Shown: positions 45,957 through 55,099 of the stretch, in pieces
How positions within the stretch are numbered: position 1 is the stretch's first letter
Layout of the letters: the number at the start of each line of letters is the position of its first letter
Assembly: GCF_900111925.1 (NCBI RefSeq)
Contig: NZ_FOKA01000008.1
Location: 62,001 to 126,000 of the forward strand
Source of the DNA: Cellulomonas marina
Lineage (GTDB): Bacteria > Actinomycetota > Actinomycetes > Actinomycetales > Cellulomonadaceae
Direction of reading: 5' to 3'
DNA length: 64,000 nucleotides
Translations under genes and position numbers: made by a program
Notes under the pieces: generated by a model
Seen by the model: only the letters and a program-made list of their open reading frames with translations
Database searches by the model: none
Told to the model about the DNA's origin: nothing

Positions 45957-47468
45957 GTGGCGACCTTCGTCGACCGTGTGGTCCTGCACGCCACGGGCGG
46001 GGACGGCGGGCACGGCTGCGCCTCCATCCACCGCGAGAAGTTCAAGCCGCTCGCCGGCCCCGACGGGGGCAACGGCGGCAACGGCGGCTCCGTCGTCCTC
46101 GAGGTCGACCCGCAGGTGACGACGCTGCTGGAGTTCCACCACCTGCCGCACCGGCACGCGCCGAGCGGGACGCAGGGCATGGGGGACCACCGGTCCGGCT
46201 CGCTCGGCGCCGACCTCGTGCTGGGCGTCCCGGACGGGACCGTCGTCAAGAGCCCGACGGGCGAGGTGCTCGCGGACCTCGTCGGCCCCGGCGCGCGCTA
46301 CGTCGTCGCGGCCGGGGGGCGCGGCGGTCTCGGCAACGCGGCGCTGGCCTCGCCGCGCCGCAAGGCGCCGGGCTTCGCGCTCCTGGGCGAGCCGGGCGAC
46401 TCCGCGGACGTCGTGCTGGAGCTGAAGACGATCGCGGACGTCGCGCTGGTCGGCTACCCGAGCGCGGGCAAGTCCAGTCTCGTCGCGGCCATGTCCGCCG
46501 CGCGTCCGAAGATCGCCGACTACCCGTTCACCACGCTGGTGCCGAACCTCGGGGTGGTGCAGGCCGGCTCGTCGCGCTACACGGTGGCCGACGTGCCCGG
46601 CCTCATCCCCGGCGCGTCGGAGGGCAAGGGCCTCGGGCTGGAGTTCCTGCGCCACGTCGAGCGCTGCGCGGTGCTCGTGCACGTGCTCGACTGCGCGACG
46701 CTCGAGCCCGACCGCGACCCGCTGACGGACCTCGCGGTCATCGAGGCCGAGCTCGCGGCGTACTCGGGCGACCTCGGCATCGAGGGCGGGCGCATCCCGC
46801 TGGGGGAGCGGCCGCGCGTCGTCGTGCTCAACAAGGTCGACGTGCCGGAGGCTCGCGACCTGGCCGAGCTCGTGCGCCCGGACCTCGAGGCCCGCGGCCT
46901 GCAGGTCTTCGAGGTGTCCACCGCGAGCCACGAGGGGCTGCGCGCGCTGTCCTTCGCGCTAGCCGGCATCGTCGAGCAGGCGCGGCGCGACGCGCCCGCC
47001 CCCGCGCCCACGCGCGTCGTGCTGCGTCCGCGGGCCGTCGACGAGGCGGGCTTCACCGTGACGCGCCGCGAGGGCGGCGGCTCGGTGTGGTTCGAGGTCC
47101 GCGGCGAGAAGCCCGAGCGCTGGGTGCGCCAGACCGACTTCTCCAACGACGAGGCCGTGGGGTACCTCGCGGACCGCCTCGCGCGGCTGGGCGTGGAGGA
47201 GCTCCTCTTCAAGCGCGGCGCCGTCGCGGGCGACGAGGTGCGCATCGGCAGCGACCAGAACGCCGTCGTCTTCGACTGGGAGCCCACCCTCCAGGCGGGC
47301 GCCGAGCTGCTCGGCCAGCGCGGCACGGACCTGCGCCTCGAGGACCGGTCCCGGCCCACGCGCGGCGAGAAGCGCGCGGAGTTCAAGGAGCGCATGGACG
47401 CCAAGGCGGCCGCCCGTGCCGAGCTGTGGACGGAGCGGGAGTCCGGCGTCTGGACGGACCCGGAGTGA
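45957..47468 (+). CDS. obgE: GTPase ObgE/CgtA
   Basis: The 503-residue GTPase acts in ribosome assembly and stress control. The glycine-rich Obg fold is [44 protein letters not shown]-domain motifs are [10 protein letters not shown] (G1), [36 protein letters not shown] (G3), and NKVDV (G4). The C-terminal OCT domain follows from about residue 360. GTG 45957 has an excellent GGGAGGAG 6 nt away. The stop overlaps proB (GTGA). Confidence 0.95.
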   Translation: MATFVDRVVLHATGGDGGHGCASIHREKFKPLAGPDGGNGGNGGSVVLEVDPQVTTLLEFHHLPHRHAPSGTQGMGDHRSGSLGADLVLGVPDGTVVKSPTGEVLADLVGPGARYVVAAGGRGGLGNAALASPRRKAPGFALLGEPGDSADVVLELKTIADVALVGYPSAGKSSLVAAMSAARPKIADYPFTTLVPNLGVVQAGSSRYTVADVPGLIPGASEGKGLGLEFLRHVERCAVLVHVLDCATLEPDRDPLTDLAVIEAELAAYSGDLGIEGGRIPLGERPRVVVLNKVDVPEARDLAELVRPDLEARGLQVFEVSTASHEGLRALSFALAGIVEQARRDAPAPAPTRVVLRPRAVDEAGFTVTRREGGGSVWFEVRGEKPERWVRQTDFSNDEAVGYLADRLARLGVEELLFKRGAVAGDEVRIGSDQNAVVFDWEPTLQAGAELLGQRGTDLRLEDRSRPTRGEKRAEFKERMDAKAAARAELWTERESGVWTDPE

Positions 47469-48679
47469 GCACGGCGACCGGCATGGGCCCGGCGGCCGGC
47501 GGGAGCACGGCGACCGGTGCGAGCACGGCGGCCGGCGCGCCGGGCCCCGCCGACCGCGCCGCGCTGCCGTCGGCCGCACGCGTCGTGGTCAAGGTCGGCT
47601 CCTCGTCGCTGACGGACGCGCGCGGGCACCTCGACCGGGAGCGGCTGACCGCCCTCGTCGACGTGCTGGCCGCACGCCGGGCCGCCGGCGGGCAGGTCGT
47701 GCTGGTGTCGTCCGGGGCCATCGCCTCGGCGCTGGGTCCGTTGGGGCTGCCGGGCCGGCCCCGGGACCTGGCGACCCAGCAGGCGGCGGCGTCCGTCGGG
47801 CAGGGGCTGCTCGTCGCCGACTACGCGCGGGCCTTCGCCGCGCACGGGCTGCGCGTGGGGCAGGTGCTGCTCACCGCGGACGACACCGTGCGCCGCACGC
47901 ACCACCGCAACGCCAGTCGCGCGCTGGAGCGGCTGCTGGCGCTGGGCGTCGTCCCCGTCATCAACGAGAACGACGCCGTCGCGACGCAGGAGATCCGGTT
48001 CGGCGACAACGACCGGCTGGCCGCGCTGGTCTCGCACCTCGTGCGGGCCGACGCGCTCGTGCTGCTCACGGACGTGGACGGCCTGCACACGGGCCCGCCC
48101 GGGCGGCCCGGGTCCGTGCGGATCCCGCTCGTGCGCGGACTGGAGGACGTCGCGGGCGTGGACGTCAGCGCGCGCGGCTCGGCGGTGGGGACGGGCGGCA
48201 TGGTGACGAAGCTCGACTCCGTCGCGATCGCGACCGCGTCGGGCGTGCCCGTGGTGCTGACGGCGGCGGCCAACGCCGCCGGCGCGCTGGCCGGCGACGA
48301 CGTCGGGACGTTCTTCGCGGCCACCGGGCGGCGGACCTCCGTGCGCCTGCTCTGGCTCGCGCACGCGGCACGGACGCGGGGGCGGCTGCTGCTCGACGAG
48401 GGGGCCGCGCGCGCGGTGCGCGACCGCGGCACGTCGCTGCTGCCGGCGGGGGTGACGCGCGTCGAGGGCGACTTCGACGCGGGCGACCCCGTCGAGATCG
48501 TCGGGCCGGACGGGGTGGTGCTGGCGCGCGGGCTCGTCGCCTACGACGTGGCCGAGGTGCCGCCGCTGCTGGGCCGGTCGACGTCCGACCTGCGGGCCGA
48601 GCTCGGCCCGGGGTACGACCGCGAGCTCGTGCACCGCGACGACCTCGTGCTCGTCGGGCGGACTACCCTGCTGCCATGA
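47465..48679 (+). CDS. proB: glutamate 5-kinase
   Basis: The 404-residue enzyme phosphorylates glutamate in the first step of proline synthesis. The amino-acid kinase domain has [54 protein letters not shown] and [20 protein letters not shown] domain follows ([31 protein letters not shown]). The first 35 residues are a Gly/Ala/Thr repeat not found in most homologues, so translation may begin later, although the GTGA overlap with obgE favours 47465. It overlaps proA as ATGA. Confidence 0.93.
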   Translation: MSTATGMGPAAGGSTATGASTAAGAPGPADRAALPSAARVVVKVGSSSLTDARGHLDRERLTALVDVLAARRAAGGQVVLVSSGAIASALGPLGLPGRPRDLATQQAAASVGQGLLVADYARAFAAHGLRVGQVLLTADDTVRRTHHRNASRALERLLALGVVPVINENDAVATQEIRFGDNDRLAALVSHLVRADALVLLTDVDGLHTGPPGRPGSVRIPLVRGLEDVAGVDVSARGSAVGTGGMVTKLDSVAIATASGVPVVLTAAANAAGALAGDDVGTFFAATGRRTSVRLLWLAHAARTRGRLLLDEGAARAVRDRGTSLLPAGVTRVEGDFDAGDPVEIVGPDGVVLARGLVAYDVAEVPPLLGRSTSDLRAELGPGYDRELVHRDDLVLVGRTTLLP

Positions 48680-50031
48680 CGACGCTGGACCACCCCGGGC
48701 TCGCCCTCCCGCACGGCACCGGCTCCCTGCCAGCGCCCGGGGACGCGGACGCGCCGGTCGCCGGTACGGACGTCGACGCCGCCGTGCGGGACGTCGCGCG
48801 ACGGGCGCAGGTCGCGTCACGGGCCCTGGCCACCGCCACCCGCGCCCGCAAGGACGCCGCGCTGCACGCCCTGGCCGACGCGCTCGTCGCCGGGGCCGAC
48901 CGGGTGCTGGCCGCCAACGCGGAGGACGTCGCGCGCGGCCGGGAGGCCGGGACGTCCGCCGGCCTGCTCGACCGGCTGGCGCTCACGCCGGAGCGGATCG
49001 CGGGCATCGCCGACGCGCTGCGCGAGCTCGCGGCCCTGCCCGACCCCGTGGGGGAGGTGGTCCGCGGCCAGACGCTGCCGAACGGCCTGCGGCTGCGCCA
49101 GCTCCGGGTGCCCATGGGCGTCGTCGGGATGATCTACGAGGCGCGGCCGAACGTGACGGTGGACGCCGTCGGGCTGGCGCTCAAGAGCGGCAACGCCGTC
49201 GTCCTGCGGGGCGGCAGCGCGGCCGCGCGCTCGAACGAGACCATCGTGGCGGTGCTGTCCGAGGCGCTGGTGGCGCAGGGTCTGCCCGCCGACCTCGTGC
49301 AGTCGGTGGACGCATGGGGACGCGCCGGGGGCGTGGCGCTCATGCGGGCGCGCGGCCTCGTCGACGTCCTCGTGCCCCGGGGCGGCGCGGACCTCATCCG
49401 GACCGTCGTCGCGGAGTCGGTCGTGCCCGTCATCGAGACGGGGACGGGCAACTGCCACGTCTACGTCGACGCCTCCGCGGACGTCGCCCAGGCGCTGCCG
49501 GTCCTGCTCAACGCCAAGACGCAGCGGATCGGCACGTGCAACACCGCCGAGACGCTGCTCGTGCACCGGGACGCCGCGGAGGGGTTCCTCCCGGCCGCGC
49601 TCGCCGCGCTGCACGACGCGGGCGTCACCGTGCACGGCGACGCGCGCACGCTGGCGCTCGCGCCCGCCGGGGTCCGCGCCGTGCCGGCCACCGACGAGGA
49701 CTGGGCGACGGAGTACCTGTCCCTCGACCTGGCCGTGCGCGTCGTCGACTCCCTCGACGAGGCGATCGAGCACATCCGGACCTGGAGCTCGGGCCACACG
49801 GAGGCGATCCTCACGCGCGACCTCGCCTCCTCGGAGCGCTTCGTCGCCGAGGTGGACTCCGCCGCCGTCATGGTCAACGCCTCGACGCGGTTCACGGACG
49901 GCGGCCAGCTCGGCCTCGGTGCCGAGATCGGCATCTCGACGCAGAAGCTGCACGCGCGCGGCCCCATGGGGCTCGCGGAGCTGACGACCACGAAGTGGGT
50001 CGTGCACGGCGACGGCCACGTGCGTCCCTGA
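48676..50031 (+). CDS. proA: glutamate-5-semialdehyde dehydrogenase (gamma-glutamyl phosphate reductase)
   Basis: The 451-residue aldehyde dehydrogenase-fold enzyme reduces gamma-glutamyl phosphate to the semialdehyde. It shows [34 protein letters not shown], and the catalytic cysteine in [17 protein letters not shown], ending with [30 protein letters not shown] 48676 overlaps the proB stop. TACCCT (48664-48669), 6 nt upstream and inside proB, could start a second, leaderless message. Confidence 0.94.
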   Translation: MTTLDHPGLALPHGTGSLPAPGDADAPVAGTDVDAAVRDVARRAQVASRALATATRARKDAALHALADALVAGADRVLAANAEDVARGREAGTSAGLLDRLALTPERIAGIADALRELAALPDPVGEVVRGQTLPNGLRLRQLRVPMGVVGMIYEARPNVTVDAVGLALKSGNAVVLRGGSAAARSNETIVAVLSEALVAQGLPADLVQSVDAWGRAGGVALMRARGLVDVLVPRGGADLIRTVVAESVVPVIETGTGNCHVYVDASADVAQALPVLLNAKTQRIGTCNTAETLLVHRDAAEGFLPAALAALHDAGVTVHGDARTLALAPAGVRAVPATDEDWATEYLSLDLAVRVVDSLDEAIEHIRTWSSGHTEAILTRDLASSERFVAEVDSAAVMVNASTRFTDGGQLGLGAEIGISTQKLHARGPMGLAELTTTKWVVHGDGHVRP

Positions 50032-50139
50032 CCCCCGCGCACGCCGACCCGTGCGCACGCGGTCCGCCCGGGTCGCACGACCACGGGCCGCGCCCGTGCC
50101 AGACTTGCCCGACCACCGCACCACCACCTGGAGGACGTT

Positions 50140-50295
50140 GTGCACGCTGCCCTGCTCGCCGCCGTCGAGGAGACCGCTGAGCACGTGAACGAGCTGCCCG
50201 TCCCGCCGATCGTCTTCGGCCTCGGCGCGTTCGCGGGCCTCATCGGGCTCCTGCTCTTCACGTTCGCGTTCCGGAGCATCGGCTCGCGCCACTGA
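50140..50295 (+). CDS. small single-pass membrane protein, 51 residues
   Basis: GTG 50140 is preceded by GGAGG (50130-50134, 5-nt spacing) and opens a 51-codon frame: a short acidic N-terminus ([16 protein letters not shown]), one hydrophobic helix ([21 protein letters not shown]), and a basic C-terminus RSIGSRH. A strong Shine-Dalgarno and a clean membrane segment make it real. Similar small proteins occur between proA and nadD in related actinobacteria as far as I recall. Function is unknown. Confidence 0.75.
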   Translation: MHAALLAAVEETAEHVNELPVPPIVFGLGAFAGLIGLLLFTFAFRSIGSRH

Positions 50296-50324
50296 GCGCG
50301 ACGTCGACGCCGGGCCGGACGGTC

Positions 50325-50957
50325 GTGAGCGGGGCCCCGGTCGCCACCCCCGACGGGACGCCGCAGCGGCGCCGGGTCGGGGTGATGGGCGGCACGTTCG
50401 ACCCGATCCACCACGGCCACCTCGTCGCGGCCAGCGAGGTCGCGGCGCGGTACGGCCTCGACGAGGTCGTGTTCGTCCCGACGGGCCGGCCACGGCTCAA
50501 GACCCACGTGGTCGTGACCGCGCCCGAGCACCGCTACCTCATGACGGTCATCGCGACCGCGTCGAACCCGCAGTTCACCGTCAGCCGCGTCGACCTCGAG
50601 CGGGCGGGGGACACGTACACGGTCGACACCCTGCGCGACCTGCACGCCGAGCGGCCCGACGCCGACCTGTACTTCATCACCGGCGCCGACGCGATCGCCC
50701 AGATCCTGTCCTGGAAGGACGCGGACGAGCTGTTCGCGCTCGCGCGGTTCGTCGCCGTGACCCGGCCCGGCCACGCGCTGTCGGTCGCGGGGCTGCCGGC
50801 CGACCGGGTCAGCGTCCTCGAGATCCCCGCGCTGTCCATCTCCTCCACCGACGTCCGTCAGCGGGTCAGCAGCGGCCTGCCCGCCTGGTACCTGGTGCCC
50901 GACGGCGTCGTCCAGCACATCGCGAAGTACCGTCTGTATCGAGGTAGTGATGAGTGA
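50325..50957 (+). CDS. nadD: nicotinate-nucleotide adenylyltransferase
   Basis: The 210-residue enzyme makes deamido-NAD. The nucleotidyl motif is [36 protein letters not shown] near residues 19-54, and the C-terminal [14 protein letters not shown] is the ISSTxxR motif. The N-terminal 15 residues before RRRVGVMGG are a variable extension, so the true start could be a little later. The stop overlaps the next gene by 8 nt. Confidence 0.92.
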   Translation: MSGAPVATPDGTPQRRRVGVMGGTFDPIHHGHLVAASEVAARYGLDEVVFVPTGRPRLKTHVVVTAPEHRYLMTVIATASNPQFTVSRVDLERAGDTYTVDTLRDLHAERPDADLYFITGADAIAQILSWKDADELFALARFVAVTRPGHALSVAGLPADRVSVLEIPALSISSTDVRQRVSSGLPAWYLVPDGVVQHIAKYRLYRGSDE

Positions 50958-52227
50958 CACCGGAGCCCCACCCCGCCGGCGCGACCTCCGCGCGGTCGCA
51001 GGCCCGGCCGCGCCGACCACGTCGCGCCCCGACGACCGGCCCGACGACCGGCCCGACGAGCGTCACGCCGACCGGCCCGACGAGCGCCCCGCGCAGCGCG
51101 GCGCCGGGCGCACGGCGTCCGCCGTGGGGTCCGCCACCGGCGTCCACGCGCGCGTCCCCGTCGCAGGGTCCCGTCGCGCCCTCCGGACCGCGGCGGTCCC
51201 GGTGGTGACCGAGGGGTCGTCCGGTGCTGCCGTGCGGCCCCGGACGGGGTCGACGGGCGTCGCCCGCACCGCCACGGCCGCGGAGCCCCCGGCGCTGACC
51301 GGCGGCATCGTCGTCGTCCCCGCCTCGCCGACCGAGCCCGTGCCCTCGCGCCGGGTCCTGCGCGCGCTGGCGGAGGCCGAGGCGGCGACCGGCGCGCAGC
51401 CCGTGGTCCCGGGCCCGGGGACACCCGCGCGGTCCCCGGGCGGCCCTGCTGCCGCCGAGGCGCCACGCCGGGTGCCGCAGCAGGGCGGGCGCGTCGGCGC
51501 ACGGCGCGCGGTCGCGGCGGCGGAGGGAGGCCCGGCGCGCGTCAGCGCCCGCGTCCCGCCGACTGGGGCGACCCGGGCCGTGCCCGTGCGTCGCAGCACC
51601 CGCTCCGAGGCGGAGCCGCGCGACGAGCTCGTGCCCGCGTGGCCGGTCGACCCCTCCGACGGCGTCCTGCCCGGCGCGCCCGGGCAGGACGAGGCTATGC
51701 GGCCGGCCTGGGCGCCGATCACGGGCCAGGTGCCCGTCGTCGACCCGGCGCGGTCCCTGCTGCCGCTCGACGTGCCCGTGCCCGCGTGGCCGGCGCTGCG
51801 GCCGCCCGCCGACGAGGCCGCGGACCCTCGCGGAGGCGCGGAGGGCGGCGACCCCGGGCGCGCCGCGGACGACGGGGCACCCGCCGTGCCGGCCGCCGGG
51901 ACCGGCGCCGACCGCGACACGGTCGGCGAGGCCTCGCGGGGCACCGGCCGCCCCCGTCGTCGGGGCCTGCCGTCGACGTGGGCGCAGGTGCTCGCCTGGT
52001 CCCTCGTCGCCGTCGTGCTCGGCGTGCTCGTCGGCGTGCTCGTCGACCGTGCCCGCGACGGCGGTGCCGACGGCGCCGCCTCCCCCCAGCCCCCGACCAC
52101 GACGACCGTGACCACCGCGACCGTGACCACCGCGACCGTGACCACCACGACCGTGACCACCACGACCGTGACCACGACGACCGCCGCCCCGGCACCGTCG
52201 TCGCCGTTCCTCCGAGGAGCCCTGTGA
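50950..52227 (+). CDS. disordered single-pass membrane protein between nadD and rsfS
   Basis: The 425-residue protein is Arg/Ala/Pro-rich and predicted disordered for about 330 residues. It includes an N-terminal [21 protein letters not shown] repeat and a [27 protein letters not shown] segment. One membrane helix follows ([22 protein letters not shown], near 345), then an Ala/Thr tail with a 15-bp DNA repeat. The orientation is probably N-in. GAGG at 50941-50944 is 5 nt from ATG 50950, and the stop overlaps rsfS (GTGA), so it is a translated operon member. No known domain was recognised. Confidence 0.65.
   Translation: MSDTGAPPRRRDLRAVAGPAAPTTSRPDDRPDDRPDERHADRPDERPAQRGAGRTASAVGSATGVHARVPVAGSRRALRTAAVPVVTEGSSGAAVRPRTGSTGVARTATAAEPPALTGGIVVVPASPTEPVPSRRVLRALAEAEAATGAQPVVPGPGTPARSPGGPAAAEAPRRVPQQGGRVGARRAVAAAEGGPARVSARVPPTGATRAVPVRRSTRSEAEPRDELVPAWPVDPSDGVLPGAPGQDEAMRPAWAPITGQVPVVDPARSLLPLDVPVPAWPALRPPADEAADPRGGAEGGDPGRAADDGAPAVPAAGTGADRDTVGEASRGTGRPRRRGLPSTWAQVLAWSLVAVVLGVLVGVLVDRARDGGADGAASPQPPTTTTVTTATVTTATVTTTTVTTTTVTTTTAAPAPSSPFLRGAL
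52105..52179. repeat. 15-bp tandem repeat encoding TVTT(A/T)
   Basis: Five copies of ACCGTGACCACCGCG, differing only in the last codon, encode Thr-Val-Thr-Thr-Ala/Thr at residues 386-410 of the membrane protein's outer tail. Confidence 0.85.
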
Positions 52228-52643
52228 CCGCCACCGCCCGTTCCGTCGAGCTCGCCGTCGCCGCCGCCCGTGCCGCGGCCGACCGCAAGGCCCACGAGAT
52301 CATCGCCCTGGACGTGAGCGAGCAGCTCGTCCTGACCGACGTCTTCCTCATCGCCTCGGGCACCAACGAGCGGCAGGTCGGCGCCATCGTCGACGCCGTC
52401 GAGGAGGCACTGCACGGGCTCGGCGCCAAGCCGGTCCGCCGGGAGGGCAAGACGCAGGGGCGGTGGGTGCTCATCGACTTCGGCGACGTGGTCGTCCACG
52501 TGCAGCACGCGGAGGACCGCGTCTTCTACGCGCTCGAGCGCCTGTGGAAGGACTGCCCCCTCATCGAGCTGCCCGACGACGTCCACGGCACCAGCGAGGA
52601 CGAGGAGGAGGGCCCCGCCGCGCCCGCGGCCCCGCAGTGGTGA
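52224..52643 (+). CDS. rsfS: ribosome silencing factor RsfS
   Basis: The 139-residue DUF143 protein binds L14 and blocks subunit joining in starvation. It shows AADRKAHEIIALDVSEQLVLTDVFLIASGTNERQVGAIVDAVEEAL and GRWVLIDFGDVVVHVQHAEDRVFYALERLW. The nadD-rsfS order is conserved. The start overlaps the upstream stop, and the C-terminus ends in an acidic, Pro/Ala tail. Confidence 0.93.
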   Translation: MTATARSVELAVAAARAAADRKAHEIIALDVSEQLVLTDVFLIASGTNERQVGAIVDAVEEALHGLGAKPVRREGKTQGRWVLIDFGDVVVHVQHAEDRVFYALERLWKDCPLIELPDDVHGTSEDEEEGPAAPAAPQW

Positions 52644-52689
52644 CGGCCGCCGCTGCCACCGGCGCAGCCCCGCGGCACCGGGCGACGGC

Positions 52690-53385
52690 GTGAGCGCGCG
52701 CCGGGTCGTCCTGTGGCGCCACGGGCGCACCGCGTACAACGCGACCGCGCGGATGCAGGGGCAGGTCGACATCCCGCTCGACGAGGTGGGCCACTGGCAG
52801 GCCGCCACCGCCGCGCGGGCCCTGCTCGCACGGCGCACGCCCGACGCCATCGTCACGTCCGACCTCGTCCGCGCGCAGGAGACCGCCGCGTACCTCGGCT
52901 CGCTCAGCGGTGTCGAGGTCCGCACCGACGAGCGGCTGCGCGAGCGCTCGTTCGGCCGGTGGGAGGGGCTCACCGGCGAGGAGATCGAGGACGGGTGGCC
53001 CGAGGAGTTCGCGCTGTGGCGGGCGGGCGGCGACCCGTCGGGGGTCGACGCCGAGACCCGTGCGCAGGTCGGCGGCCGGGTGGCGGCGGCCGTCGTCGAG
53101 CACGCCGCGGCGCTCGACGAGCGCGCCACGCTCGTGTGCGTCGCCCACGGCGCCGCGATCAGCACGGGCCTGGCCGTCCTGCTCGGCAGGCCGGCGGAGT
53201 GGCGCGGGCTGACGGGCATGGAGAACGCCCACTGGGTGGAGCTCGTCTCGGACGCCCCGCGCACCGACCCCGCGTGGCGGCTGACGGGCTACAACCTCGG
53301 CCCCCTCGACCCCGACACGGACTGGGACCGCGGCCCCGAGCCGGGGCGCACCCGCGCGAACGAGGAGACCCGCGACCCCGATTAG
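52690..53385 (+). CDS. histidine phosphatase family protein
   Basis: The 231-residue phosphoglycerate mutase-like protein has the phospho-histidine in VLWRHGRTAYNATARMQGQVDIPL near residue 10, SDLVRAQETAAYLG, the acid/base RERSFGRWEGLTGEEIE, and the second histidine in VCVAHGAAI. It probably hydrolyses a phosphomonoester; in the same position after rsfS mycobacteria have a glucosyl-3-phosphoglycerate phosphatase-type homologue, so that substrate is a possibility. GTG 52690 is the last start in frame before the motif. Confidence 0.85.
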   Translation: MSARRVVLWRHGRTAYNATARMQGQVDIPLDEVGHWQAATAARALLARRTPDAIVTSDLVRAQETAAYLGSLSGVEVRTDERLRERSFGRWEGLTGEEIEDGWPEEFALWRAGGDPSGVDAETRAQVGGRVAAAVVEHAAALDERATLVCVAHGAAISTGLAVLLGRPAEWRGLTGMENAHWVELVSDAPRTDPAWRLTGYNLGPLDPDTDWDRGPEPGRTRANEETRDPD

Positions 53386-53406
53386 GAGACGGGCCGGGTT
53401 TCGTCC

Positions 53407-53412
53407 TAGACT
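53407..53412 (+). promoter_or_regulatory. candidate -10 of tRNA-Ala
   Basis: TAGACT with TTAGGA 18 nt upstream (53383-53388) could form the promoter of the tRNA gene, starting about 70 nt before the mature 5' end. Confidence 0.45.
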
Positions 53413-53488
53413 TCACGAGCGCCCCACGGGGCGCGGTGGCCTGCGGGTCCACCCAGCCGCAGGGTTGGGGTGGCACCCACGGATCCAC

Positions 53489-53561
53489 GGGGCTGTGGCG
53501 CAGCTGGTAGCGCACCTGCATGGCATGCAGGGGGTCAGGGGTTCGAGTCCCCTCAGCTCCA
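53489..53561 (+). tRNA. tRNA-Ala (anticodon GGC)
   Basis: The 73-nt cloverleaf has acceptor arms GGGGCTG/CAGCTCC (with the G-U pair typical of tRNA-Ala, here at 3:70), anticodon stem CCTGC/GCAGG around ATGGCAT, T-arm AGGGGTTCGAGTCCCCT and discriminator A. CCA is not encoded. Confidence 0.95.
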
Positions 53562-53568
53562 CCCCGCA

Positions 53569-53601
53569 CGAAGGGCGCCGACCGGTGGTCGGCGCCCTTC
53601 G
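53569..53601 (+). terminator. hairpin terminator after tRNA-Ala
   Basis: A perfect 15-bp stem (53569-53583 with 53587-53601) closed by GGT starts 8 nt after the tRNA. Confidence 0.85.
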
Positions 53602-53671
53602 TCGTGCACGGGGCGGGAGCGGGACCCGGCCGGCCCAGCTCCCGCCGGGCCGGCCGGCCTCGTCGGTGGGC

Positions 53672-53962
53672 CTAGAGGAACCCGACGAGGTGCCCGACGC
53701 CGAACAGCGCGACGAGTAGCGCCACTGCGCCGATGGCCACGTACACGGCCCAGTTGGAGGCGGTGCGGGGGACCGGCGGCTGCCGGTCGGAGACGCCTGT
53801 CGTGCTGGACTCGCCCGGCGGGGTCTCGCCCGGGGGCACCCCGCCGCCCGGCTCGAGACCGGTGGTGGTGTCGGGGTTCGGGTCGGGCGCCACGGCGTCA
53901 CGGGCGCGCTGGGGACCGGGGTCGAAGGACTCGCGTCCGTACCCGGGGTCGGAGGTGGTCAT
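53672..53962 (-). CDS. DUF6480 family small membrane protein
   Basis: The 96-residue protein has a Pro/Gly/Glu-rich N-terminal part with PNPDTTTGLEPGGGVPPGETPPGESS, a signature I associate with DUF6480, followed by one C-terminal membrane helix (WAVYVAIGAVALLVALFGVGHLVGF). It has no known function. It is a monocistronic gene reading toward the tRNA-Ala terminator. Confidence 0.75.
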   Translation of the reverse strand: MTTSDPGYGRESFDPGPQRARDAVAPDPNPDTTTGLEPGGGVPPGETPPGESSTTGVSDRQPPVPRTASNWAVYVAIGAVALLVALFGVGHLVGFL

Positions 53963-54049
53963 GGTGCTCCCGTCGTCGGCGTCCCGACCACCCTCACCGC
54001 GCGTGCGGACGGCGGCAACCGGGGGAGGCGCCCCGGCGACGGAGGACGC

Positions 54050-55075
54050 TCAGTCGCACCAGCTCGTGCCACCCGAGACCAGCACCACGGGGGCCGTCGG
54101 GGCACCGGACTCCGCCCACCACCGGGCGCCGCCGTCGCCGATCGTCCACACGTCGTACTCCTCCCACAGCGCGGCCGAGGCGCCGAGGCGGTCCTCCACG
54201 ACGCCGAGCGGCGTGCCGACCGGCAGCCCGAGCGGCAGCGCGACGGGCACGGGCGTCGTCGCGCCGCGCACGGACCAGCCGATGAGCGTCCCGTCCCCGA
54301 GGAAGGCGGTGAGGTCGTCCCAGCCGTAGGTCGCGTCGATGCCCGAGCCGCAGGCGTCGCCGCCCTCGTCGCGGTCGTCCGGCTCGCCGAGCAGCGCGAC
54401 GAGGGCGTCCAGCGCCTGGGGTGCGCCGACCGCCACGCCGCCGAGCGAGGACCCGGTGAGGACGAGCGTGCCCGGCCCGTCGGGGTCTGCCGGGTCCGGC
54501 GGGGCGGGGGTGGACGGGGGGTCGGTGGGCGAGGGGTCGGCAGGGGCGGACGGGGCGGGTCCCGACGGGGCCGGGGCCGGCGTGGCGGTCCCGGGCGCCG
54601 GGGTCGGCGGGGTCGTCGGACCGGGCGTCGGGGCCGCAGGGGCGGGAGCCGGTGCAGCGGGTGCGGTCGACGGCGCGGTGCCGGGGCGGGTGGACGGCGT
54701 CGTCGTCGGCCTCGGTGCCATGGACGAGGCGGTGGTCGGGGCGGTGCTCGGGCCGGCCGTCGGGGCCGCCGGCGAGGGCGAGGTGGTGGCGGCAGGGTCG
54801 CCCGTGGCGCCGGTGGCGCCCGTGGACGGCGTGCCGGGAACGGCAGGGACGGTGGCCGAGGGCTGGTCCAGGGCACCCACCGCACCGCCCGAGGCGCTCG
54901 GCGAGGCGGCGGCGCGGTCCTGCCCGTCGGCGGTGCACGCCGTCACCAGCAGCAGGGGCAGCACCAGCGCGGCGACGGGCAGCAGCCGGCGTGCGTCGCG
55001 AACCGGGTGGCCACGAGGTGGGCCACCAGACGGGCCGCCGGCGGGGCCACCGGTGCGGGGCGTGGGCAGGTGCAC
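54050..55075 (-). CDS. lipoprotein with long Pro/Thr/Ala linker
   Basis: The 341-residue protein has a basic n-region, the hydrophobic stretch LLPVAALVLPLLLV and lipobox VTAC (Cys47). A low-complexity linker (about residues 55-200, Ala/Pro/Thr/Ser) should span the cell wall. The C-terminal domain (TLVLTGSSLGGVAVGAPQALDALVALLGEPDD…TYGWDDLTAFLGDGTLIGWSVRG) has two cysteines that might pair. I do not recognise the domain; the 'G-x-pattern' resembles solute-sensing or wall-anchored actinobacterial domains of unknown role. TAGGCT (55083-55088, minus strand) is 7 nt from GTG 55075. Confidence 0.7.
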   Translation of the reverse strand: MHLPTPRTGGPAGGPSGGPPRGHPVRDARRLLPVAALVLPLLLVTACTADGQDRAAASPSASGGAVGALDQPSATVPAVPGTPSTGATGATGDPAATTSPSPAAPTAGPSTAPTTASSMAPRPTTTPSTRPGTAPSTAPAAPAPAPAAPTPGPTTPPTPAPGTATPAPAPSGPAPSAPADPSPTDPPSTPAPPDPADPDGPGTLVLTGSSLGGVAVGAPQALDALVALLGEPDDRDEGGDACGSGIDATYGWDDLTAFLGDGTLIGWSVRGATTPVPVALPLGLPVGTPLGVVEDRLGASAALWEEYDVWTIGDGGARWWAESGAPTAPVVLVSGGTSWCD

Positions 55076-55082
55076 GGCGCAC

Positions 55083-55092
55083 AGCCTATTCT
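55083..55092. promoter_or_regulatory. overlapping divergent -10 elements (lipoprotein / pirin)
   Basis: TAGGCT on the minus strand (55088-55083) and TATTCT on the plus strand (55087-55092) share the two bases 55087-55088. Each lies exactly 7 nt from its start codon (55075 and 55100), so both messages are predicted leaderless. The start codons are only 24 bp apart and the two promoters cannot be occupied at once. Confidence 0.65.
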
Positions 55093-55099
55093 CCGGCGC

